DNA of 17,261 bases from Acidimicrobiales bacterium (GCA_020439485.1 JAGQSP010000194.1:1-17261), one strand, 5' to 3'. Shown: positions 7,303 to 14,840, numbered from the stretch's first letter. Translations and numbers: made by a program. The notes: a model not told the origin generated them from the sequence alone.

Positions 7303-8468
7303 CAGGCGGCGCTCGCGGTCGGGCCTATGAGCGCCTTGTCGAACGTATCCAGCGCCTGCTGCCACGTATAGCGCTCGGCTGTGGCCCGCGCGGCCAGCGA
7401 CATCGTCTGCAGGCGGTTGGCGTCGTTCGTGAGGAGGCGCACCGCGTTGGCGACTGCCTCGGGCTCGGGGTCGACGACAAATCCGTTGACACCATCGTCG
7501 ACGAACTCGACCAGACCGCCCCCGTCGCGGCACACCACGACAGGCACCCCGAAGGCAAACGCCTCCAGAACGGTCAGTCCGTAATCCTCGTTCAGAGCCG
7601 GGGCCACCAGGCACACAGCCCGCGAATATTGCGACCGCAGGTCGTCGTCGGAGAGCCTGCCGACGATGTCGACCGGCAGCTCTGGAACGACGACCTCGAC
7701 TCGCTCTGCGACCGGCGTGGCATCCCAGGCGCGCTCGGCGACGGTCACCCCGGCGGCCATCTCGGCGGCGTACCGGCGCACCGTAGGCAGCTGACCCCCT
7801 CCACCGATCAACACCGCCGGCGCATCGAAACCCTCGTGGGCCGCGGCGACGAACAATTGGGTTCGCTTGGTGAACTCGCTGCGGCTGACACAAACCACGG
7901 TGTCGCGGGTTCGGTCGGGGTCGGGCGCGACCTCAGGGCCGAACACAGGGCCGGCGAGGAACAGCGACATCCGGGAAGGATCGATGCCCGAGTAATGAAT
8001 CAGGCGGTCTTCGACCGTGTGCGACGGAACCAGGAAGTGTTCCACGGTGCCGAAATGGCGGGAGTCGAGTTCGCGAACCAGCCTGCACGCCTCTTCGTGT
8101 ATCTCAGGATCCTTCCCCGAAGCCTGCAGATGCGACCCGGACAGGTCGTAGAAGATTCGCTGGTGGTGATAGAAGAGCGCAACTTTCCTGGGATGGTCGA
8201 CCGCCCAGCTGCCCGGCTGGGTGGTTACGACAACGTCGACGCCCGAAGCGTCGACGGCGCCGAATCGCGACACCAGAGAGCTGTAGTCGAAGAACTCGGG
8301 ATGTTCGGACCGTGCCACCGGATCGCCCGAATGGTCGTCGACCGTGCCGGGCACCGTGAGCCAGACGACCGAATGGCCGTTAGCGGTCAAGTGATCGGCG
8401 AGCCTGTCGAGGACCACCTCGAAACCGCCGGTGACCCCCCAGTCGGGTTTGGCGAACCCGACGATCAT
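7302..8468 (-). CDS. GT4-family glycosyltransferase
   Basis: This 388-residue GT-B enzyme transfers a sugar from a nucleotide donor with retention, according to family knowledge. N-terminal module: MIVGFAKPDWGVTGGFEVVL (1-20), with the Gly-rich loop typical of the acceptor domain. C-terminal module: VVCVSRSEFTKRTQLFV (191-207), IGGGG at 221-225, VDIVGRLSDDDL at 266-277, and the E-x7-E motif EDYGLTVLEAFAFG (294-307) followed by DGGGLVEFV. The start ATG at 8468 overlaps the stop of the methyltransferase gene (ATGA), and its own stop overlaps the next start (TGATG), so it is translated as part of a coupled series. It resembles module 1 of the following fusion in layout, including a WxVDHP motif (residues 88-93 here), suggesting an ancestral duplication. 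Substrate unknown. Confidence 0.92.
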   Translation of the reverse strand: MIVGFAKPDWGVTGGFEVVLDRLADHLTANGHSVVWLTVPGTVDDHSGDPVARSEHPEFFDYSSLVSRFGAVDASGVDVVVTTQPGSWAVDHPRKVALFYHHQRIFYDLSGSHLQASGKDPEIHEEACRLVRELDSRHFGTVEHFLVPSHTVEDRLIHYSGIDPSRMSLFLAGPVFGPEVAPDPDRTRDTVVCVSRSEFTKRTQLFVAAAHEGFDAPAVLIGGGGQLPTVRRYAAEMAAGVTVAERAWDATPVAERVEVVVPELPVDIVGRLSDDDLRSQYSRAVCLVAPALNEDYGLTVLEAFAFGVPVVVCRDGGGLVEFVDDGVNGFVVDPEPEAVANAVRLLTNDANRLQTMSLAARATAERYTWQQALDTFDKALIGPTASAA

Positions 8469-9802
8469 GACCCGACCGGCGCCCCTGGCCTGGTGGCGAT
8501 GACCGCATAGTCCTGCGGTCCGAACAGCGACCACGAGAACTCGCGCTGGAGTTCGTCCTCGAACTCGGGGACGTCTCGCGCCGGGTGCAGGAATCTGACC
8601 TCGACGTCGACGAAGCCGCAGTCGGTCAGTATGAACTGGAGCAGGTCGGGGTGCAGCGGCCGAAGGTGGGTGGGGTCCAGGTAAAAGGCGGCGGCACCGA
8701 CCCTGAGGTTTGTCGGATTGGGCGTCTCGAACAGGACCGTGCCGCCTGGGGCGATCGCCAGCATGCACAGGTTGGCCAGATTGACCAACGTCTCGATAGG
8801 AAGGTGTTCGACGATGTGAAAGCCGGTCACCGCGCCGAGAGAACCCTCGGGTATCGAGGTGAGGTGTTCGAGCGCATCCTCGAGGCGGACGTCGAGCCCC
8901 CGCTCGCGACACCCTTCGACGAAATCGGAGTTGGTGTCGACGCCGTACGCCAGCACGCCCTTGGACTGGAGCAAACCCAACCATTCGCCCCGCCCGGACC
9001 CGATGTCGAGAACCGGGCCTTGCGACCCGAGAGATTCGACGACATCGGAGTATGGCTCGAGCGATGCGAGCACTTGGTCTCGGGTGCCCCGAAAGCGCGA
9101 CTCGAAGCGTGCATAGAGTTCGCTCTGGCGCCATCGCGCGACCTCTTCGGCGGTGCGCCCCGGGTGACCGGCGGGCGAGCGGGTGTCGGCCAGCAGAAGG
9201 TCGAGATGTGAGCGGGTCAGTGCGGTGTCGCCGCGAAGGGTCTCGACCGTGCCGGCCACCTTGGTGAGGGCACTGCGCAGCGAGTCCAGCGACTCGCCCA
9301 CTGAACTTCCGGTGGACCCATTGGCCTCGACCCGGCCGGCGATCGATTCGAGCTCGTCGGTCACCGATGCCAGCGACTTGCTCAACTCGTCGATGAGTAT
9401 GTCGTGCGACGCCAGCGAGGCCCGCAGGGCCGCATTGTCCGACGGCTTGTTGTCGAGGTCGTTGATGGCACTCCAGGTCGCGGTCGAATTCGCCTCCAGC
9501 GCCGCCAGGCGCAGGTCGAAGCGGTCGATGAGGTGTCGCATGGCCGTCAGCGCGTCGGCCACTTGGCGGTTCAGCTGGTCCTGTTGGCCTACTGCGCTGC
9601 TTGCGTCGACCGCCCGCCTGATCACCTTCTTCACCCCGACCGCACGCCCGGTGGGCGCAGCGAAGCCGGCGCCGGCCAGCGCGGACGCGGCTTCGGTGGC
9701 GGTGTGCATGCGGCGGCTGTTGGCCGCCGACTCTGACTGGTTGTGGTCGGGCTGGTCGATCGCTTCCTGCATCTCGGCGATCACTCGATCGTTGCCGGCC
9801 AT
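8465..9802 (-). CDS. Coiled-coil SAM-dependent methyltransferase of a polysaccharide cluster (possible chain cap)
   Basis: This 445-residue protein has two parts. Residues about 60-205 are Leu/Ala-rich, charged and nearly free of Pro and Gly for long stretches (QQDQLNRQVADAL, IDRFDLRLAALE, LIDELSKSLASVTDELESI), which reads as alpha-helical coiled coil. Residues about 215-440 are a class I methyltransferase: motif I VLDIGSGRGEWLGLL (264-278), an acidic residue after the second strand (YGVDTNSDF, 286-294), GFHIVEHL (327-334) and PGGTVLFETPNPTN (352-365). The N-terminal VKKVIRR segment followed by QQ-x2-LNR resembles a motif I associate with methyltransferases of ABC-exported glycan loci. The likely job is methylating a sugar, perhaps the chain end; this is inference. 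GGAG lies 5 bases before the ATG at 9802; the stop overlaps the next start. Confidence 0.88.
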   Translation of the reverse strand: MAGNDRVIAEMQEAIDQPDHNQSESAANSRRMHTATEAASALAGAGFAAPTGRAVGVKKVIRRAVDASSAVGQQDQLNRQVADALTAMRHLIDRFDLRLAALEANSTATWSAINDLDNKPSDNAALRASLASHDILIDELSKSLASVTDELESIAGRVEANGSTGSSVGESLDSLRSALTKVAGTVETLRGDTALTRSHLDLLLADTRSPAGHPGRTAEEVARWRQSELYARFESRFRGTRDQVLASLEPYSDVVESLGSQGPVLDIGSGRGEWLGLLQSKGVLAYGVDTNSDFVEGCRERGLDVRLEDALEHLTSIPEGSLGAVTGFHIVEHLPIETLVNLANLCMLAIAPGGTVLFETPNPTNLRVGAAAFYLDPTHLRPLHPDLLQFILTDCGFVDVEVRFLHPARDVPEFEDELQREFSWSLFGPQDYAVIATRPGAPVGS

Positions 9803-9841
9803 CTGGTCTCCACTGTCGCGGTCGTCTTGTGTGACCGCAGG

Positions 9842-11014
9842 CTACCGAATGGCTGCGGCAGGGTCGTGCTGTACCAGCCGCGGCGGATCGAGCCTGAGGT
9901 CGAAATGGTCGAGCCCGGCCTTCTTGAGGGCCGTGTCGAGGTCTGCAGCTTCGAGGCCTGCTGAGTTGTCGTCCAATACGGTCACCCGATATCCACGATC
10001 GGTGAACCACGCGATCAGCTCGGCTCCGGACCGGGACGAGATTCTCTCGACCAGGTCGGGTGAGTACTCGAGGAACACCACCGGCTCGAACCGGTCGATG
10101 ACACCTGCTGCGCCGTCGATTGCCAAACCCTCCGCGCCTTCGATGTCGATCTTCAAGACGTCGAGGGCGTCGACGCCGGCCAAAGCGTCGTCGAGCCTGA
10201 CCGACCCAACCAGGTTGCGCCTGGCCAGCACTTCAGGGCTCGACCTGGCCAGAGCCAGCCGCAGCGGGCCGTTGACGATGCCGTTGGAACCAGCGGCGGT
10301 GTCGATCACCAGCACATCGGGTCGGTCGGCCACCGCCGCGTGGTGAACCGTGACATGGTCGAATCCGTTCAGCGCCGCGCTCAGCCGAACGAGGTTCGCG
10401 TTGTTGGCCAAGGCCTCGAACGCCACCACTCGACCGGTGGGCCCGACAGCTGCTGCGGCTGTCATGGTGATGATGCCGATGTTGGCCCCGCAGTCGACGA
10501 AGGTGCCGCCGGGTTCCAGAACCGTTTGCAAGGCCTCGAGCAGATGGGGTTCATATGTGCCGCTGTCGATCAGGACCTGTCCGATGGCGCCATCGCCAGA
10601 GGGAACCAGCAGGCGGTGATCGCCGCGGTCGACCTCGATCAACTCATCTCCCGACACGCCGCCCAACAACACGCGGTAGGTGTCGCTGTTGCGGAACTCG
10701 TCGGAGTGGGCGAAATACGGCAACATCTGGCGCACAGACCACTGGCCGACGTGAGCGGAGAAGAAGTCGAGTCCTGCTGGGTCTGGCTGCCGGCCGTGGA
10801 ACAGCCGATACGCCGCAACGATGTCGGCGTGGGTCATCTTGTCGTCGCTGGGTGAGGCTGCCGTCAGGTCTGGCTGTGAGGGCGCCTCGCTTCCGTTCTG
10901 CTGGGCCGAGGCGACGCTGGGCGCACCACGAACGAGGCCTCTCAGGCGGGCCCTGACGGGTTCGGGCAGCCGCTGGACCAATCGAGCCGCGGTGACCTTG
11001 GCTCGGTTGATCAT
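9842..11014 (-). CDS. FkbM-family methyltransferase with N-terminal DUF4214-like segment
   Basis: This 390-residue protein carries a FkbM-type SAM-dependent O-methyltransferase domain from about 145 to 350: FVDCGANIGIITMTAAAAVG (172-191, motif I), VVAFEALANNANLVRLSAAL (196-215), VTVHHAAVAD (221-230), SVRLDDAL (271-278) and DVLKIDIEGAEGLAIDGA (285-302). The IDIEGAE signature is diagnostic of the family. Before it, residues 61-110 (DIVAAYRLFHGRQPDPAGLD and the HSDEF that follows) match the DUF4214 pattern seen in surface-glycan and secreted proteins. The very N-terminus (1-60) is basic, then low-complexity. FkbM enzymes methylate hydroxyls of sugars or polyketides, and the neighbours favour a sugar. 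The ATG at 11014 overlaps the stop of the upstream gene (ATGA), so the longer upstream frame is rejected. A 39-base gap separates it from the next gene. Confidence 0.9.
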   Translation of the reverse strand: MINRAKVTAARLVQRLPEPVRARLRGLVRGAPSVASAQQNGSEAPSQPDLTAASPSDDKMTHADIVAAYRLFHGRQPDPAGLDFFSAHVGQWSVRQMLPYFAHSDEFRNSDTYRVLLGGVSGDELIEVDRGDHRLLVPSGDGAIGQVLIDSGTYEPHLLEALQTVLEPGGTFVDCGANIGIITMTAAAAVGPTGRVVAFEALANNANLVRLSAALNGFDHVTVHHAAVADRPDVLVIDTAAGSNGIVNGPLRLALARSSPEVLARRNLVGSVRLDDALAGVDALDVLKIDIEGAEGLAIDGAAGVIDRFEPVVFLEYSPDLVERISSRSGAELIAWFTDRGYRVTVLDDNSAGLEAADLDTALKKAGLDHFDLRLDPPRLVQHDPAAAIR

Positions 11015-11853
11015 GGATCGATGTTCCCTGCTCTGACGTCGGCCAAGGCCTGTGTCGCAAGCCTGGTCAGCGGCCCCGGTGCCGCGATCGCGCGCCCGTC
11101 GATGGCCGAGATGCCCTGAACATCGCGGGTAGACGAGGTGAGGAACGCTTCGGTGCATTCCTGCAGGTGTTCGAACGGGATCGCCACCTCGAGTACCTCG
11201 ACCCCGCCGGCAGCGAGCCCCTCGATGACCAGGGCCCGAGTAACGCCGGCCAGACATCCCGAGTCGAGCGGGGGAGTGGCCAGCCTGCCGTCGAGTTCGA
11301 CGAAGATGTTGGTTCCGGTGCCCTCACACAACTGGCCTCTGGTGTTGGACATCAGGGCTTCGGTGGCGCCCGCTTCCTTGGCCCGCGCCAGAGCGACGAC
11401 GTTTTCGGCGTAGCTGGTCGACTTGACCCCGGCGAGGGCGCTTCGTTCGTTGCGCGTCCACTCGACGGTTATGACCGTGGTGGTCTCGGCCCAGCCTCTG
11501 GGTGGTGCGGCGGCCACGATCAACCTCGGGGGTCCGTCGCCGCGAGCCGAACCCATCGGCCCGCTGCCTCCGGTGACCGTCATGCGGATCACGCCGACGG
11601 CGTCGTTGGCTTCGATCACCGAATTGACGGCCAGGCGCAACAGATCGTCGTCGCGGCCGATGTCGAGGCCTATGGCCCGCGCCGAGCGTCGCAGCCGGTC
11701 GAGGTGCCGCTGCAGTGCGAACGGGCTGCCGTCGACCACACCGATCGACTCGAACACGCCATCACCCACCGTGATGCCGTGGTCGGAGAAGCCGATGTTG
11801 GCCTCTGACGCGTCGACGAGTTTGTCGTCGATCCAGATCGATTCGGTTGCCAC
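11011..11853 (-). CDS. Class IV PLP-dependent aminotransferase / aminodeoxychorismate lyase-like protein
   Basis: This 280-residue fold-type IV PLP enzyme belongs to the group that includes branched-chain aminotransferase, D-amino-acid aminotransferase and 4-amino-4-deoxychorismate lyase. Visible: SDHGITVGDGVFESI at 23-37 (N-terminal family signature), LQRHLDRLRRSA at 47-58, the PLP lysine in GVKSTSYAENVVALA (142-156, K144), the phosphate/cofactor element EGTGTNIFV (177-185), and FLTSSTRDVQGI near the C-terminus. Length and motif set fit PabC-type or small DAAT-type enzymes; the sequence alone does not separate lyase from transaminase, so no symbol is given. It is the first gene of the minus-strand operon and overlaps the FkbM gene by ATGA. 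Its start is a GTG at 11853 with no usable Shine-Dalgarno site, placed directly after a TANNNT box, so the mRNA is probably leaderless. Confidence 0.86.
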   Translation of the reverse strand: MATESIWIDDKLVDASEANIGFSDHGITVGDGVFESIGVVDGSPFALQRHLDRLRRSARAIGLDIGRDDDLLRLAVNSVIEANDAVGVIRMTVTGGSGPMGSARGDGPPRLIVAAAPPRGWAETTTVITVEWTRNERSALAGVKSTSYAENVVALARAKEAGATEALMSNTRGQLCEGTGTNIFVELDGRLATPPLDSGCLAGVTRALVIEGLAAGGVEVLEVAIPFEHLQECTEAFLTSSTRDVQGISAIDGRAIAAPGPLTRLATQALADVRAGNIDP

Positions 11854-11859
11854 GCCTCG

Positions 11860-11865
11860 AAGTTA
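11860..11865 (-). promoter_or_regulatory. Candidate -10 box of the minus-strand operon (leaderless)
   Basis: On the minus strand TAACTT is followed by six bases and then the GTG start of the class IV PLP gene at 11853. A TANNNT box normally fires about 7 bases downstream, which would put the transcript start on or next to the start codon. No good -35 is visible. Confidence 0.5.
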
Positions 11866-11944
11866 CCCCCTACGCCAAGTTGAACCGTGTGCAAAGCGTT
11901 CCCTAAGAACGGCTTGGCGACCTTTCGTTTTGGGATGGCGCTGG

Positions 11945-11950
11945 TACGTT
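11945..11950 (+). promoter_or_regulatory. Candidate -10 box of the LCP gene (leaderless)
   Basis: TACGTT is followed by seven bases and then the GTG at 11958. The spacing puts the predicted transcript start at or one base before the start codon, and no Shine-Dalgarno sequence lies in between. A weak TTTCGT (11923-11928) sits 16 bases upstream as a possible -35. Confidence 0.5.
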
Positions 11951-11957
11951 CGGCTTC

Positions 11958-13505
11958 GTGCCCCGCCAGCGACTTCGATGGACCAGAACCCCAGCCCAAC
12001 GCCTGGTGCTGGCCATCAACACCGTGTTGATCACCGTTCTGGCCCTGGGCGCGGTGACTCTTGGCTACGCAGCCCAAAAGCTGGGCGCGGTCGATCGCCT
12101 CGATGTCTCGTCGGAGTTGACCGCTGCCACCGAGACCACGATGGTGTCTGCGGGTTCGCTGACCATCCTGACTCCGGAGGCGATGTCTGGCGCCTCGACC
12201 ACTACCCAGGCGCCGCGCCCCGCTGGCCCGCCCGAGAACTATCTGATCGTCGGCTCCGACAACGCCGAAGACCTCGATCCCGACGATCCGGCCCTCATCG
12301 GGCGCGAGGACGCTCTGGGCAATCACCTGGCCGACACCATCATGGTGCTTCGTCTCGAGCCGGCGACCGGGGCTGCCTACCTGCTGTCGATTCCGCGCGA
12401 TCTCGAGGTCGACATCTGGGACACGCAGCGCAGGCTCAAGATCAATTCGGCATTCAACTTCAATGAGCCGTACGAGGATCAGGTCAAGCGCCTCATCAAC
12501 ACTGTCGAGGACAACTTCGACATCGCACTCCAGCACTATGTCGAGGTCGACCTGGCCGCTTTCCAGCGTCTGGTCGACGCAGTGGGAGGGGTCGAGGTGT
12601 GTTTCGCGGGCCCCACCACCAACCCCCGCACAGGCCTCGACATCAAGAGTGGCGGTTGGCAGCTGCTCGACGGCCGGACGGCGCTGTTCTGGGTGCGGTC
12701 GCGAAACGAACTGGTGCAGCAGCGCCTCGACGGCACGTGGGTCAGCATGAGCCCCCGAGCCGACCTCGACCGGATAGAGCGCCAGCAGGACTTTGTCAGG
12801 CAGATGGTCGACCAGGCGGTGTCCGATGTCGTGTCCGACCCCGGCCTGTTGCTCGAGGTGCTCGACATCGCGGCAGACGAGCTGGCGGTGTCCAACAGCT
12901 TCAGCATCGTCGGCGACGGCCGCGACCTGGCCACCTGGTTCCGCGATCTCGAAGACGAAGACCTGGTCACCATGACCCTCGACGTGTTCGACCTTCCCGT
13001 CGATGCCAGCCGCAACAACGAATACCGGCTGGGCCTGGTCGACAACGACAACAACCAGCGCATCCTCGACATCTTCCGCGGCATTCCCGTCGATGCCGTC
13101 GTGCCCAAGCGCGTCGAGGTGTCGATCCGTGCCGACGGACAAGACCAGGTCGCTTCGGATCTTGCAGGCCTGGGCTTCGAGATCGGCACGCAGTGGGCCG
13201 CAGCCGACGGTGTCGAAGGTGTAGCCATCAGGTACGGCATCGGGGGTACCGATGCTGCGAACCTCGTTGCCGCCTACCTGGACTTCGCAGTCGACTTCGT
13301 GGCGGACACGTCGCTGGCAGCCGACCAGGTGGTTCTCGAGTGGTCCGGCCCGGCGCCCGAGGTATTGGCCGTGCCGAGGCCCCTGACCGCTGTGGCACAA
13401 CCGATACCGACGACCACCACGACTGCCGACGATTCGCAGGCCGCGACCACGACCACACCTGCGGTCTCGGAGTTTGAGTTCGACTGCGATGCGCCAAGAC
13501 CTTGA
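11958..13505 (+). CDS. LytR-CpsA-Psr (LCP) family cell-wall glycopolymer ligase
   Basis: This 515-residue membrane-anchored protein would move a lipid-linked glycopolymer onto peptidoglycan outside the membrane. It has a short basic cytoplasmic start, one transmembrane helix (about 15-38) and a Ser/Thr/Pro-rich linker (50-92). The LCP domain (about 93-295) shows NYLIVGSDN, HLADTIMV (123-130), LLSIPRDLEVDI (142-153), KINSAFNF (161-168), VDLAAFQRLVDAVGGVEV (197-214), LDGRTALFWVRSRN (237-250) and DLDRIERQQDFVRQM (269-283). The conserved Asp and Arg residues that bind the pyrophosphate are in place. A LytR_C-like domain (about 384-462) follows, then a Thr-rich tail ending in DCDAPRP. An extra loop of some 18 residues lies between RSRN and DLDRIERQQ. 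The GTG at 11958 follows a TACGTT box, pointing to leaderless expression. Next to the exporter and GT genes, it may anchor the glycan made here. Confidence 0.93.
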   Translation: MPRQRLRWTRTPAQRLVLAINTVLITVLALGAVTLGYAAQKLGAVDRLDVSSELTAATETTMVSAGSLTILTPEAMSGASTTTQAPRPAGPPENYLIVGSDNAEDLDPDDPALIGREDALGNHLADTIMVLRLEPATGAAYLLSIPRDLEVDIWDTQRRLKINSAFNFNEPYEDQVKRLINTVEDNFDIALQHYVEVDLAAFQRLVDAVGGVEVCFAGPTTNPRTGLDIKSGGWQLLDGRTALFWVRSRNELVQQRLDGTWVSMSPRADLDRIERQQDFVRQMVDQAVSDVVSDPGLLLEVLDIAADELAVSNSFSIVGDGRDLATWFRDLEDEDLVTMTLDVFDLPVDASRNNEYRLGLVDNDNNQRILDIFRGIPVDAVVPKRVEVSIRADGQDQVASDLAGLGFEIGTQWAAADGVEGVAIRYGIGGTDAANLVAAYLDFAVDFVADTSLAADQVVLEWSGPAPEVLAVPRPLTAVAQPIPTTTTTADDSQAATTTTPAVSEFEFDCDAPRP

Positions 13506-13549
13506 ACGAGGCCTGGCGAGGCCGACCGGGCGAGACGAAGCTTCCTGTT

Positions 13550-13554
13550 GAGGT
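13550..13554 (+). promoter_or_regulatory. Shine-Dalgarno site fixing the ugd start
   Basis: GAGGT lies 7 bases before the ATG at 13562. This favours that codon over the adjacent ATG at 13565 and over an in-frame TTG at 13502. Confidence 0.65.
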
Positions 13555-13561
13555 ACAGAGA

Positions 13562-14836
13562 ATGATGAGCAAGATTGCGGTGATCGGCACCGGCTACGTG
13601 GGCCTGACCACGGGTGCCTGTTTCGCCCACATCGGACACGATGTGGTGTGCGCTGACATCGACGAGTCCAAGATCGAACGCCTGAATCGCGGCGAGATCC
13701 CGATTCTCGAGCCCGGCCTCGACGAACTCGTCCGCGATGGCATGGCCGAGGGCAGGCTTCGGTTCGTCGTGGGTGCAGCCGAGGCGGCCAAGGACTGCGA
13801 GTTCGCGTACTTGTGTGTGCCGACTCCCCAGGGCGAGGACGGCTCGGCAGACCTCAGCTACATCGAGGCCGCGGCAGCCGAGATCGCTCCGGTTCTTCCT
13901 TCAGGATCGGTGGTCGTCAACAAGTCGACGGTGCCCGTCGGCTCGACCCTGGTCGTAGAGCAGGCGCTCAAGCGCGACGACGTCACCGTGGTGTCCAACC
14001 CCGAGTTCTTGCGCGAGGGTTCGGCGGTGCACGACTTCCTCAACCCCGACCGCGTGGTTATCGGCACCGACGATCGGCCTACCGCAGTCAAGGTGGCCTC
14101 GCTGTTTCTCGGGCTGACCGCACCCGTGATCGTCACCGACCCCGCTTCGGCCGAGACCATCAAGTACGCGGCGAACTCGTTCCTCGCCACCAAGATCTCG
14201 TTCGTCAACGCCATGGCGGCCGTCTGTGAGGCCGTGGGCGCCGATATCAACGACGTAGTCCTCGGAATCGGCACCGATCCGCGGATAGGCAGCCAGTTTC
14301 TGAAGCCCGGACCCGGGTGGGGCGGATCTTGTTTCCCGAAAGACACCCGAGCCCTCGTGCACATCGCCGACCAGGCCGGCTACGACTTCGCGTTCTTGCG
14401 CGGTGTCATCGAGGCCAACAGCCAGCAGTTCTCGCGGGTTGCCGACCGGGTTGCCGAGATGGTCGGCGGTGATCTGGCCGGGAAGCGCATTGCCGCACTC
14501 GGCCTCACCTTCAAGGCGAACACCGACGACCTGCGCGATTCGCCGGCTCTCGAGGTCATCGCCAGGTTGCGCGAACGCGGAGCCGACGTCGTGGCCCACG
14601 ATCCAGCCGTTCACCGGGACCTCGACGGAATACGTGTCGCCGAGTCTGCCTACGCTGCCGCCGAGGGTGCCGATGCCCTGGTTGTGCTGACCGAGTGGGA
14701 CGAGTTCCGCTGGCTCGACTTCGCAAAGATTGCAGAGGTCATGACCTCGGCCAAGATCTACGACAGTCGCAACGTGCTGGATGCCGCTGCCGCTCGCAAG
14801 GCCGGGATCGAAATCAAGTCGCTCGGGCGGGCCTGA
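13562..14836 (+). CDS. ugd: UDP-glucose 6-dehydrogenase
   Basis: This 424-residue enzyme would oxidize UDP-glucose twice with NAD+ to UDP-glucuronate. All landmark motifs are present: [10 protein letters not shown] at 9-18 (NAD binding), [14 protein letters not shown] (85-98), [10 protein letters not shown] at 120-129, [20 protein letters not shown] (145-164), [17 protein letters not shown] (198-214), the catalytic-cysteine motif GGSCFPKD at 254-261 (C257), and [14 protein letters not shown] in the C-terminal domain. Length is normal for bacterial Ugd. It sits 56 bases after the LCP gene and only four bases before the UDP-glucuronate decarboxylase gene, so the two act in series. The start at 13562 follows a well-spaced GAGGT. 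Confidence 0.96.
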   Translation: MMSKIAVIGTGYVGLTTGACFAHIGHDVVCADIDESKIERLNRGEIPILEPGLDELVRDGMAEGRLRFVVGAAEAAKDCEFAYLCVPTPQGEDGSADLSYIEAAAAEIAPVLPSGSVVVNKSTVPVGSTLVVEQALKRDDVTVVSNPEFLREGSAVHDFLNPDRVVIGTDDRPTAVKVASLFLGLTAPVIVTDPASAETIKYAANSFLATKISFVNAMAAVCEAVGADINDVVLGIGTDPRIGSQFLKPGPGWGGSCFPKDTRALVHIADQAGYDFAFLRGVIEANSQQFSRVADRVAEMVGGDLAGKRIAALGLTFKANTDDLRDSPALEVIARLRERGADVVAHDPAVHRDLDGIRVAESAYAAAEGADALVVLTEWDEFRWLDFAKIAEVMTSAKIYDSRNVLDAAAARKAGIEIKSLGRA

Positions 14837-14840
14837 GCGG

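Noticed and set aside
7303..7893. In-frame N-terminal extension of the dual glycosyltransferase
   Set aside because: The extension is low-complexity Arg/Gly-rich and overlaps the coding sequence of the upstream GT; the family N-terminus starts cleanly at the ATG at 7302.
8469..10010. In-frame extension of the stand-alone GT
   Set aside because: It reads antisense-like Arg/Pro-rich residues over the methyltransferase gene; the GT starts at the ATG that overlaps the methyltransferase stop.
9183..10346. 387-codon plus-strand frame opposite the methyltransferase genes
   Set aside because: Ser/Arg/Ala-rich with no domain; the coupled minus-strand genes explain this region fully.
11670..13400. 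576-codon minus-strand frame opposite the LCP gene
   Set aside because: No family motifs, and the opposite strand has a full LCP domain series; mirror frame caused by GC-rich codon use.
14781..14840. Upstream ATG start for the UDP-glucuronate decarboxylase
   Set aside because: It would overlap ugd by 56 bases and add a leader unlike the family; the GTG at 14841 fits the N-terminus.
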